Shown here piece by piece: positions 1 through 5,826 of a stretch of 23,629 nucleotides of DNA; position 1 is the stretch's first letter; each line of letters opens with the position of its first letter. The translations under genes and the position numbers were made by a program. Source of the DNA: Bordetella genomosp. 11 (GTDB taxonomy: Bacteria; Pseudomonadota; Gammaproteobacteria; Burkholderiales; Burkholderiaceae_B); NCBI RefSeq assembly GCF_002261215.1, contig NZ_NEVS01000003.1, positions 1 through 23,629 of the forward strand. Reading direction: 5' to 3'. The notes below the pieces were generated by a model. That model ran no database searches and was not told where the DNA came from. It saw only the letters and a list, made by a program, of their open reading frames with translations.

Positions 1-666
1 GCACTGCTCCTGATCTGGCTTGTATTCCGGTCGTCTGGCGAGTCCCCAGCGCAGTCCTCCACGCCAGTCAGCATGGCGTCGGTGGCCGGTCCGCCATGGC
101 TGATGGGAGACGTGGAGGGCCGTTTCACGCTGACGCTCTATGCCGACCTGGAATGTCCGTTCTGCCGGGAGTACTTTCCGCTGCTCAAGCGCTGGTTTGG
201 CAGCAACGCCGACGTAGCCCTGCAATGGCACCACCAGCCTCTGGCCACGCACGAGCCGGCCGCGTCGGCTGAGGCGCGTCTTGTCGAGTGCGTCGCCGAA
301 GCCGGCGGGCATGCTGCCTTCTGGCAGGCCGTCGAGTGGGTCTATGCTCACACGCGCAGCGACGGCCAGGGATTGCCCGATGGCCTGCGCTACCCGGAAT
401 CGACGCCGGCTGTCGAACAGTGCATGGCGAGCGGACGGGCCGATGCTGTCATCCGCGCCCAAGCCACGGGAGCCACGAAAAGCGGTGTAACGGCCACGCC
501 GTCGCTGCGCCTGCTCGATCGCCAGACGGGCCAGGCCATCCTGCTGCAGGGGCCGATCGAAGGCGATGCCTTGCTGTCGGCGATGGACATGCTGTCCGCT
601 TCCGAAGCTGCCGCCACACCTATCACCGAAATGCCTGCCGACGCTGTCGGCGACATGCCCAGGTAG
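1..666 (+). CDS. DsbA-like thioredoxin-fold protein of a conjugative element (5' end outside window)
   Basis: The frame is open from base 1, so the start lies upstream. The first visible residues (ALLLIWLVF) form a membrane anchor or signal segment, followed by a Ser/Pro-rich linker and a thioredoxin-like domain. The redox motif CPFC is encoded at about 154-165, inside LECPFCREYFP, and a cis-proline-type TPS occurs later (VTATPSLRLL). This is the layout of periplasmic DsbA/DsbG-like oxidoreductases. Proteins of this kind are found in the transfer modules of ICEclc/PFGI-1-type elements, where they probably help fold secreted mating-pair proteins; that role is inferred. An internal ATG at 73 would remove the membrane segment and is not the likely start. 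The radC scrap nearby fits the same ICE module. The fold is well supported; the specific partner is unknown. Confidence 0.8.
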   Translation, partial: ALLLIWLVFRSSGESPAQSSTPVSMASVAGPPWLMGDVEGRFTLTLYADLECPFCREYFPLLKRWFGSNADVALQWHHQPLATHEPAASAEARLVECVAEAGGHAAFWQAVEWVYAHTRSDGQGLPDGLRYPESTPAVEQCMASGRADAVIRAQATGATKSGVTATPSLRLLDRQTGQAILLQGPIEGDALLSAMDMLSASEAAATPITEMPADAVGDMPR

Positions 667-742
667 TCCTCGGTCATCAAGGCTACGGCGCGGTTGCCCG
701 CGCTGACCGATACCCGTTCGCTCCGCATCCTGGCCGCGAACA

Positions 743-913
743 ATCACCGCCGCGCGGTGTGCTCACGTTCCAGCGTCGCGTATGCGCGTCCTTGACGGGA
801 ATGAACGTCCGGTCAAGCTTGAGCACCGTGGACAGCATGTTCAAGGCAACGTCAGCCGGCATCTTACGAAGCCGTGTCAACGTTGTTTCATCGAAGGATC
901 TGCGCGCTACCAT
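743..913 (-). pseudogene. 5' fragment of a toprim/primase-like ICE gene
   Basis: The minus strand has an ATG at 913-911 preceded by a good ribosome site (GGGGAGG, 6 bases before the ATG). The product begins MVARRSFDETTLTRLRK and continues with PADVALNML, then LKLDRTFIPVKDAHTRRW. This resembles the N-terminus of plasmid/ICE proteins that carry a DUF3991/toprim-type primase domain; that assignment is from memory and is tentative. Similarity stops after about 56 codons (HVSTPRGGD-like end), near 743, and the rest of the gene is missing. The frame runs on to a stop at 683 in unrelated sequence. It is most likely a deletion remnant with its translation start preserved. Confidence 0.45.
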
Positions 914-934
914 CGCCAGCCTCCCCAAGGAAAA

Positions 935-952
935 GCCGCAAAGAAATGCGGC
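935..952 (-). terminator. Hairpin with T-run, minus strand
   Basis: GCCGCA and TGCGGC flank a 6-base loop. On the minus strand the stem is followed by TTTTCC, just ahead of the ribosome site of the primase-like fragment. It could end transcription of a lost upstream minus-strand gene, or act as a leader attenuator. Confidence 0.4.
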
Positions 953-1054
953 GCGCCGGGCTACTCGCCTCAGAAAGAGGCTCGGGCTGCTCGGGCACTT
1001 CCCAGTGTTCAACGACTCGACAGATCACGCAACCATGTTGACACTCGCGAATGC

Positions 1055-1214
1055 AACCTTACATCCGAGCGGAACGCTGGATCCCAGTCGCGCTGACCTG
1101 GCTATCACCCGTAGCCTGCGGGATGCGCTGGCCCTGGTCGACGTGCGCCTGGTCGACCACTTCATCGTCGCCGGCAGCGGTTCCTATTCGCTGGCCGAAA
1201 ACGGGCAGCTATAG
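1055..1214 (+). pseudogene. radC: 3' remnant of a RadC-family (JAMM domain) gene
   Basis: The frame ending at the TAG before 1215 reads HPSGTLDPSRADLAIT, then SLRDALALVDVRLVDHFIVAG and a final SLAENGQL. This is the C-terminal end of RadC/DUF2466 proteins, which carry the JAMM metal site HxHPSG(x)nSxxD. Here only the second His, the PSG and the Ser/Asp remain. The usual HNHPSG is replaced by ANATLHPSG, so the first metal-binding His is lost. Upstream sequence in this frame is not recognisable as RadC, so at least two thirds of the gene is missing. radC genes are common cargo near the transfer module of ICEs, consistent with the DsbA-like gene just upstream. Non-functional. Confidence 0.7.
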
Positions 1215-1230
1215 CGCACGCGGGCGCGCG

Positions 1231-1250
1231 CGGCCGGCAGATGCCGGCCG
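1231..1250. other. GC-rich hairpin downstream of the radC remnant
   Basis: CGGCCGGC and GCCGGCCG form a perfect 8-bp stem around the loop AGAT, 17 bases after the radC stop. There is no T-run on either strand, so it may be a factor-dependent terminator or only a GC-rich palindrome. Nothing else is recognisable between 1251 and 1433. Confidence 0.4.
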
Positions 1251-1433
1251 GATTTGCCAGCAGCTGCGCCGCTGGCCGTCCAGTCGCGCGCTCGCCTGCC
1301 TTGAGCCTACTGCTGGAAATAGACGTAGCCGGCCGTGAGGGTAGTGGTTTTCCATCCGGACCCGGACGATTCGAAAGTGTAGGGAAAGTGGCTCGCGTGC
1401 CTCTCCGAGTACCCTGGCTTGGGTGGAAGGGCT

Positions 1434-2000
1434 TCAACTTCCCGCAGGCTCGGTCGATGCAGGCGCATCCGGCGGTTGGTTCTCGTTCGGTCTGGCTTGT
1501 GACAGGGCTTCGATTAACGCTGGCAAGTTCTTTGCCAACATCGCCGCGCGGATGGCGACTCGATCAGGAGTCCCAATCTCACGGGTTTCTCGTTGCAAGT
1601 AGGCCTTCACCGCTTCCAAAAGGCTGGTCTGCTGCGCACGCTCGACCTCGCATTGGCCGCGACGGGCCCAGAGCTGCAGCACCAGGCTAGCCGTCTCCAC
1701 GCCAGGGGAATCGTTCGAAGGCGAGCCGATTGCTGCGATGACTGCCTGAGCGAAACGCTCATGTAGGTTCTCAGGCAGCTGGGCTGGCCGTGGGCGACTG
1801 CCGCCGATGGGGCGTCCGCGCCGGCGGACTGGAGTAGGCGAAGGGGGCTCGTGCATTGATATGTTGGTGGGCCGAGGAGTCGTGTTGGCGTGCCGCCTCT
1901 GGTGGGGTTCCGAGTCGATGTGGGTGGTAGCGCGCATCGGCGCGAGGGAAGTTTGAACCAAGAGCAGGATCGCGTCCAGTAATGTCCGCGGCGTCGGCAA
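1434..2000 (-). CDS. Hypothetical ICE protein with AT-hook-like basic patch
   Basis: I do not recognise a family. The longest reading starts at a TTG at 2000 with a G-rich site (AAGGGGGG) about 12 bases upstream and gives 188 residues. ATG starts at 1937 (residue 22) or 1856 (residue 49) are possible, so the N-terminus is uncertain. After a Pro/Thr-rich, low-complexity front comes RRRGRPIGGSRPRP, an AT-hook-like motif that could bind the DNA minor groove. A predicted helical region follows (from about LHERFAQAVIAAIG to LPALIEALSQA), then a Pro-rich tail. It may be a small DNA-binding or regulatory protein of the element; that is inference. It is transcribed away from the repeated leader that begins near 2073. 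Confidence 0.5.
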   Translation of the reverse strand: MPTPRTLLDAILLLVQTSLAPMRATTHIDSEPHQRRHANTTPRPTNISMHEPPSPTPVRRRGRPIGGSRPRPAQLPENLHERFAQAVIAAIGSPSNDSPGVETASLVLQLWARRGQCEVERAQQTSLLEAVKAYLQRETREIGTPDRVAIRAAMLAKNLPALIEALSQARPNENQPPDAPASTEPAGS

Positions 2001-2030
2001 TCAATCTCTGAACCCCCCTTTTTGTGCGAA

Positions 2031-2049
2031 TCCCGGCCCAGGGCCGGGA
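2031..2049. other. Perfect inverted repeat between the 1434-2000 gene and the leader
   Basis: TCCCGGCCC and GGGCCGGGA are separated by one base. It lies just upstream of the minus-strand gene and just before the plus-strand leader. It could be a hairpin or an operator; its function cannot be told from sequence. Confidence 0.35.
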
Positions 2050-2072
2050 CCGGGCTGTCGTAAATCGAGCCA

Positions 2073-2578
2073 GGCCAAGCCCGGGCCCGTCTCGACCCGC
2101 CTGGGGCGGGCTTCCATCCCTCTCGCCTTCGCGCCGGCAGAGCCGACGCTGCGCGCCAGCACGTGCTGGCTTGCTGGCGGCCGATGGCCGCGGTCAGGGA
2201 CCGCGCAAGCGCGGCCCGGCGGCGCTCGCCGCGCGGCCGGACCGGGATCGCAACACGGCGGGTGCAGTGCCTGTCCTGTCAGCCCGTCGCCCTAAACCGC
2301 CGACTGTATCACTACGTTCCTTCCGCCAAGGGTCCGCTGCGCCGGGTGCTCACCCGTTCGGTGCTCGCCCTCGCGGGCTGCGCTCCGCATGCGGCTTCCG
2401 CGCCCGCCCTTTCTGGTCGTCACTGCGTGATCCAGATCGGCAAGGGCGACGAACTAACAGGACGGGCGGCATACAACGCGCAGCCGCCGAACTGCGAAAC
2501 CCGATCCGAAAACCTACGCAGGGGCTCGGAATCTTCAGTCCAGGTCAGCACAGAAACACCAACTATAAGGAGTTCAAA
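2073..2578 (+). promoter_or_regulatory. Long non-coding leader, copy A of a repeated element
   Basis: No gene is convincing in these ~500 bases. The segment is a diverged copy of 4751-5218. Shared landmarks in the same order are: GGCCAAGCCCGGGC (2073); GGCGCTCGCCGCG (2221); CGCCCTAAACCGCCGAC (2288); GAACTAACAGGAC next to GGCGGC (2451); and a hairpin directly before the gene. The hairpin pairs GGGCT...GAA with TTC...AGTCC at about 2522-2541. Both copies end a few tens of bases before the ribosome site of a small gene. Conserved spacing and a conserved stem with changed bases suggest a structured 5' UTR or long promoter region. The radC RNA motif is described upstream of DUF932-type, radC and integrase genes in mobile DNA; this may belong to that family, but I cannot verify it. 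Confidence 0.55.
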
Positions 2579-2908
2579 GTGTCACGGAACCAGTCGATTC
2601 AGGCCAACAACAGCAACTGTGAAGTCCTGCGCGGCATCACGATCCGCATTGCCTGGGGTATCGCCACCGGCCTGTTCAATGAGGAAAAGAAACAAGACGC
2701 CATGCTAGATGCCTACTTTGATGCCCATCAGCTTGGCCTGGACGACTATGCCCGAGATGTGGTTGCCGTGCCTGTACTTTTTTCTGATGTGCCGGACCTG
2801 ATTTCGGCTTGGCAGGAAGGACAGTGTTTAGCTGCTGAATTTGAAGAGATTGCCCATTGCCCAAGTTGCCGCGATGATGCTGGGCATCCGTGCTCTAGCC
2901 ATCGTTAG
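2579..2908 (+). CDS. Small ICE protein of unknown function
   Basis: The start is GTG at 2579, chosen because AAGGAG lies 6 bases upstream; the frame stays open upstream but that region is the leader. The product has 109 residues and begins VSRNQSIQANNSNCEVLRG, followed by ITIRIAWGIATGLFNEE, an acidic middle (MLDAYFDAHQLGLDDYA), and a C-terminus with CPSCRDDAGHPCSSH. The last part holds three Cys and two His in 16 residues and could bind a metal. There is no signal peptide or membrane helix. I do not recognise the family. It is the first gene of a plus-strand run (2579-3807) whose members have similar spacing, so co-transcription is likely. Confidence 0.65.
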   Translation: MSRNQSIQANNSNCEVLRGITIRIAWGIATGLFNEEKKQDAMLDAYFDAHQLGLDDYARDVVAVPVLFSDVPDLISAWQEGQCLAAEFEEIAHCPSCRDDAGHPCSSHR

Positions 2909-2929
2909 GACTGTGCATTTCAACAAAAC

Positions 2930-2956
2930 GCCCCATCTGCTTTGCGCAGGTGGGGC
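2930..2956. terminator. Strong intergenic hairpin
   Basis: GCCCCATCTGC and GCAGGTGGGGC form an 11-bp stem (one G-U pair) around a 5-base loop. There is no T-run on the plus strand; on the minus strand it is followed by GTTTTGTTG. It lies between two co-directional genes, so it may attenuate read-through or stabilise the upstream mRNA rather than end the operon. Confidence 0.4.
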
Positions 2957-2986
2957 AGGTGCCACAACGGACATAAGGAGAACCGC

Positions 2987-3382
2987 GTGAGAATACTTAT
3001 CAGCATCCGTCCAGGATGCGCGCAATCGGCAGCGACAAAGGCTATGCTGTCTCGTCTCGGCATTTGTGTCGTGGAGCGGCATTGGCGGCCTGACGAGCAG
3101 GACACTGCCCCAATCGTGAGCATTGAGCTCGGCATAGAAACCGTGACATGGCACGGCCACCAACCGGACTGCATAGCGATGCTTGCGGAGTTATGCGAGA
3201 TGGGATCGGTCCCGGCGCACGGGCTAGGGTCTCTGGAAGAGGCGCACGATGCAATTCTTACGCGCGGCCAAGTTGTGATGGAAATCGAGCGTCATGGTGC
3301 AGACGCGGGCGAGTTTTTCAGCGAGTGTGGGGAGCAGCCGCTGTATCGCGGTGAAACGATATTGAATTGGCTTGGCTACTGA
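2987..3382 (+). CDS. Hypothetical ICE protein (131 aa)
   Basis: The start is GTG at 2987, with AAGGAG 6 bases upstream. An earlier in-frame start at 2942 would run through the intergenic hairpin and lacks a ribosome site. The product begins VRILISIRPGCAQSAATK, looks like a soluble alpha/beta protein, and ends HGADAGEFFSECGEQPLYRG followed by ETILNWLGY. There are no membrane segments or recognised catalytic motif. I do not recognise the family. Its stop lies 15 bases before the next gene's start, so the two are likely translated from one message. Confidence 0.65.
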   Translation: MRILISIRPGCAQSAATKAMLSRLGICVVERHWRPDEQDTAPIVSIELGIETVTWHGHQPDCIAMLAELCEMGSVPAHGLGSLEEAHDAILTRGQVVMEIERHGADAGEFFSECGEQPLYRGETILNWLGY

Positions 3383-3399
3383 GTGGACTGCGGGACGAT

Positions 3400-3807
3400 A
3401 TGACTATTCGCTATTATGAGCGCGTCACGGTGACCACTGACGTTCGGGGTGCCGATGGGCGCCTGCGTGTGCAAGCGGGGGCTGCCGGCACGGTGTACAG
3501 CATCTTGAGCGGCCACCTTGGCGTACTGTTCGACGACGGGCCCGCCTATGTCGAGCTTTCCGGCTGCGGCCAGCGGTTCGCGGAAATTCCAGCGACAAGC
3601 GTGGCCCGTGAGGGATGGTTTTTCACCCGATTGGGCCGGCGTTATCGCGTGCTGGCTTCCTTCACGGACAGCGAGCAAGGCACGCATGAGGCCAATGAAT
3701 ATATGGAACAGCACCCTGGTACGTGCGTGCTGGCAGTTACCGGCGGGCAAATCTTGCTTGCGGGTAAGCAAGACGCGGGCGAGCCAGTAATTGCCCGTGG
3801 CGGGTGA
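3400..3807 (+). CDS. Hypothetical ICE protein (135 aa), beta-rich
   Basis: I chose the ATG at 3400 (MTIRYYERVTVTTDVRG) over an in-frame TTG at 3367 that would overlap the preceding gene; GCGGGA just upstream is a weak ribosome site. The first ~60 residues contain short strands and glycine turns (GAAGTVYSILSGHLGVLFDD), as in small SH3- or KOW-like beta-barrels. The second half includes the segments EGWFFTRLGRRYRVLAS and CVLAVTGGQILLAG. I do not recognise the family. It closes the plus-strand run that begins at 2579 and is followed by a bidirectional terminator. Confidence 0.65.
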   Translation: MTIRYYERVTVTTDVRGADGRLRVQAGAAGTVYSILSGHLGVLFDDGPAYVELSGCGQRFAEIPATSVAREGWFFTRLGRRYRVLASFTDSEQGTHEANEYMEQHPGTCVLAVTGGQILLAGKQDAGEPVIARGG

Positions 3808-3833
3808 GCGTTCAACCAGACTGGAAGAAACAA

Positions 3834-3857
3834 AACGGGCCGCAAATGCGGCCCGTT
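3834..3857. terminator. Bidirectional intrinsic terminator
   Basis: AACGGGCCGC and GCGGCCCGTT pair around the loop AAAT. On the minus strand the stem runs into TTTTGTTTCTTCC, a good U-tract that would end the toxin-antitoxin transcript. On the plus strand the T-run is weaker (TTGCTCGTTG). The element separates the convergent small-gene run and the GNAT gene. Confidence 0.75.
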
Positions 3858-3872
3858 GCTCGTTGTCCGGGA

Positions 3873-4379
3873 CTACTGCGCGTTGATCGCCTGCAGCGCC
3901 GAGGCGATGGGCAAAAAGAGTCGCAGCGGTTCACGCTCGAATGAAATGAATCCGTGGTGCCTGTAGAACCGTACTGCGCTTTCATCCTTCGCGTCCACCA
4001 GCATCGCATAGGCTCCTACTTCGGCGTCGGCGCAGCGCATTAGAGCATCCATTAACAGGGTGCCACCCAGCCCCGTTCCAGTGAAATGGGAATCCACGGC
4101 CAGGCGCCCCATCAAAACCACCGGAACGCTGGGGTAGCGCGGTAGCTTTTTCTTCTGTTGCTCCGGCAGGTCCGCCAGTACGATACTCGATGCCGCAAGC
4201 GTGTAAAAGCCCGCAATTGCGCCGCCCGGGGCTACAGCCACGTAGCAGGTGGCCACCCGGCGGCGTACGTCCTGGCTTACGGTGTTGCTGAAGTAGCCAT
4301 CCAGGGCGGGAACGCCGCAGCTGAACTGCGTGCGGTCATGCCCGGCTAGGCGCTCGATGACGTACGCCGGCTGGGTCAT
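3873..4379 (-). CDS. GNAT acetyltransferase toxin (TacT/AtaT-like)
   Basis: This 168-residue protein has GNAT-fold features: a central strand GRLAVDSHFTGTGLGG with the acetyl-CoA pyrophosphate loop GTGLGG (residues 101-106), and FYRHHGF near the end, where Tyr139 matches the conserved tyrosine of TacT-type toxins. Family members acetylate the amino acid on charged tRNA and stop translation; this is known for TacT, AtaT and relatives and inferred here. The ATG overlaps the stop of the upstream antitoxin by four bases (ATGA), implying translational coupling, and the partner is a DUF1778 protein, the standard antitoxin for this toxin class. Length is normal and no key residue is missing, so the module looks functional. 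Which tRNA it acts on cannot be read from sequence. Confidence 0.88.
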   Translation of the reverse strand: MTQPAYVIERLAGHDRTQFSCGVPALDGYFSNTVSQDVRRRVATCYVAVAPGGAIAGFYTLAASSIVLADLPEQQKKKLPRYPSVPVVLMGRLAVDSHFTGTGLGGTLLMDALMRCADAEVGAYAMLVDAKDESAVRFYRHHGFISFEREPLRLFLPIASALQAINAQ

Positions 4380-4648
4380 TTACTTTGAACTAGCTGGCGA
4401 TGACGCAGCGCTGCACGCTTCAATGCCGGCGTCGGCGGAGCCGGGTCGATAAGTGCAGCAGCAAACCTTGCTTGATCGACTTGAGCAAGGCGAATGACCT
4501 CTGCGCGCTCCATGGTCTTAACGACAGTGGATTGCAGGGATGTGATTACAAGATCGGTTAGCGAACGGCCTTCCATTTCAGCTGCGCGCTTGACCATTTC
4601 CATCAGGCCGGTCGGGATACGGGCCTCTAGTCGGGAAGTTTGTGCCAT
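4376..4648 (-). CDS. DUF1778 ribbon-helix-helix antitoxin
   Basis: The start is ATG at 4648, with GGAGGA about 8 bases upstream; an upstream in-frame extension to 4675 would run through the ribosome site and promoter. The 90-residue product begins MAQTSRLEARIPTGLMEM and continues VKRAAEMEGRSLTDLV, the strand-helix-helix of a RHH DNA-binding domain. The C-terminal part is basic and helical and probably wraps and neutralises the toxin, as in TacA/AtaR. It should repress its own promoter with the toxin as co-repressor. Two near-identical palindromes sit in the expected place just upstream. Confidence 0.88.
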   Translation of the reverse strand: MAQTSRLEARIPTGLMEMVKRAAEMEGRSLTDLVITSLQSTVVKTMERAEVIRLAQVDQARFAAALIDPAPPTPALKRAALRHRQLVQSK

Positions 4649-4673
4649 GGTGCTTGTCCTCCAAGAGAACCCC

Positions 4674-4724
4674 ATTATACGGCAAATTGCCGTACAAATC
4701 CACCGTTACGGCAATTTGCCGTAA
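4674..4724 (-). promoter_or_regulatory. Toxin-antitoxin promoter with two palindromic operators
   Basis: On the minus strand a perfect TATAAT (-10) lies at 4679-4674, with a weak -35 (TGGATT) 17 bases upstream. Operator 1 is TACGGCAAATTGCCGTA at 4678-4694, in the spacer and touching the -10. Operator 2 is TTACGGCAATTTGCCGTAA at 4706-4724, just upstream of the -35. Their centres are 29 bases apart. Both are perfect inverted repeats around one central base and share the half-site TACGGCAA. This is what a RHH antitoxin that represses its own operon would bind; the specific pairing is inference. Confidence 0.75.
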
Positions 4725-4750
4725 GCGTTGCGGCGTGCCAGCGCAGGCAT

Positions 4751-5218
4751 GGCCAAGCCCGGGCGGCCGGGCCTGCTGCGGTCGAGTGGCTGGCACCTGG
4801 ACGGCGCCAGCCAGGGAGCCTGGCCAACCCCGAAGTTAGAGCCCGCGCCGGCGCGCGGGCTGGTGGCGCTCGCCGCGCCGGCCGCGATCAGCATGCAGCT
4901 GCACCAGGTGCAATGCCTGGTCCTGTGACCCCCGCGCCCTAAAACCGCCGACCTTACCACTGCTCTCCCGCCTGCAAGGGGGCTTTCATAAAGCCCGCCG
5001 CCAGGCTGCGCCTGGCCACGGCCTTTACAAACCTTCCCCCTTTCCAGCGCTCGATTCGTGGTCGCGGACGGCACGGGCTCGGAACTCACAGGACTGGCGG
5101 CTTACAGCGCACTACCACCGCCATGCAAGCCGATCTCGAAAACCCACCATCGGGCTGAAATCTTCAGGCCCGGTCCGCATGAAAAAACCGTCCCATTGGA
5201 CACAACCGGAGAAAGAGT
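4751..5218 (+). promoter_or_regulatory. Long non-coding leader, copy B, upstream of the DUF932 gene
   Basis: No coding region is supported here. The segment repeats the landmarks of 2073-2578 in the same order: GGCCAAGCCCGGGC (4751), GGCGCTCGCCGCG (4865), GCCCTAAAACCGCCGAC (about 4936), GAACTCACAGGAC next to GGCGGC, and CGAAAACCCACC. A terminal hairpin follows, GGGCTGAA pairing with TTCAGGCCC around ATC, with a bulged G. The stem is kept in copy A although several bases differ, which argues for RNA structure. Copy B ends before GGAGA, the ribosome site of the DUF932 gene. It may be a mobile-element 5' UTR of the radC-motif type; this is unverified. Confidence 0.55.
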
Positions 5219-5527
5219 ATGCCTTATCAGATTGCCAACCGCTTCGCCCGCAATGCCCGCCAGTATGACAAGCGCGCACCGCTGACCGACGCGGAAATCA
5301 TGCACGTGGCCCCGTCGATCTTTGCGCAGGAAGCGCACGAAAGCCGCTCCGAGCGCTACACCTATATCCCTACCATCGAGATCCTGAACGGGCTGCGCGC
5401 CCACGGCTTTCAGCCCTTCATGGTTGCGCAAACCAGGGTGCGGGATGAAGCGCACCGCGACCACACGAAGCACATGATCCGGCTGCGGCACGCGGACCAC
5501 ATTGGGGCGAAGGAGACAAACGAAATC
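5219..5527 (+). pseudogene. DUF932 (phage/plasmid-like, antirestriction-associated) gene, 3' truncated
   Basis: The start ATG at 5219 has GGAGA 6 bases upstream. The first 103 residues (MPYQIANRFARNARQYDKRA, later APSIFAQEAHESRSERY, IPTIEILNGLRAHGFQPFM, then RDHTKHMIRLRHA and TNEI) are a close match to the N-terminus of DUF932 proteins common in ICEs and plasmids. Full-length members are several times longer. Similarity stops after NEI at 5527; the frame then runs 14 unrelated codons to a stop at 5572. The family is often called antirestriction-like, but its biochemical role is not established. The truncation probably makes it inactive. It keeps its long leader and ribosome site. Confidence 0.8.
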
Positions 5528-5826
5528 AGGTTCTGTCGCAATAAGGGAGTAAGAGCGAGCAGAGATGTGTAGCGGCGGAGAGGTCAGGCAGCCAAAGAAT
5601 AGAACTGGTCTGCAGCAGACGCAACTTGCCTGTCGAGGCAGTCAAGTTGCCGTTTTTTGACAACTAACATTGGCGTCCATCAACAGCTACCTACATCCAT
5701 TGATCCGAGATAAGTTATTGATTTTATTGGATTGATTGTCTGCTGGCCGCCACTAAAAGCTGGACAAATCCACTGCCAAAGTGTGTAATGATGTGTGTAA
5801 CGGGGTAAAGTGGAGGCGTTATACAC
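5528..5826. other. Gene-free, AT-richer region between the DUF932 break and the integrase
   Basis: No open frame is convincing here. The segment begins at the DUF932 break with GGTTCTGTCGCAATAAGG, faintly like the ends of IS6-family elements, but no such element follows. A hairpin terminator lies at 5621-5658. The stretch 5700-5750 is AT-rich (TTATTGATTTTATTGG) and probably holds the integrase promoter. GTGTGTAA occurs twice at about 5781-5800. No tRNA gene or clear attachment core is visible. Confidence 0.4.
5621..5658 (+). terminator. Intrinsic terminator upstream of integrase
   Basis: GCAACTTG (5621-5628) pairs with CAAGTTGC (5643-5650), with a further GCC/GGC pairing in the loop, followed by CG and six T residues (5653-5658). 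It would end plus-strand transcription from the DUF932 region before the integrase gene. Confidence 0.65.

Noticed and set aside
2024..2578. Open frame upstream of the 2579 GTG, extending the protein by 185 codons
   Set aside because: The upstream part is Arg/Pro-rich translation of a repeated non-coding leader; AAGGAG lies exactly at 2567-2572 for the GTG start.
5528..5826. tRNA gene or attachment site next to the integrase
   Set aside because: No cloverleaf or CCA-ended arm is visible and no direct repeat marks the element ends.
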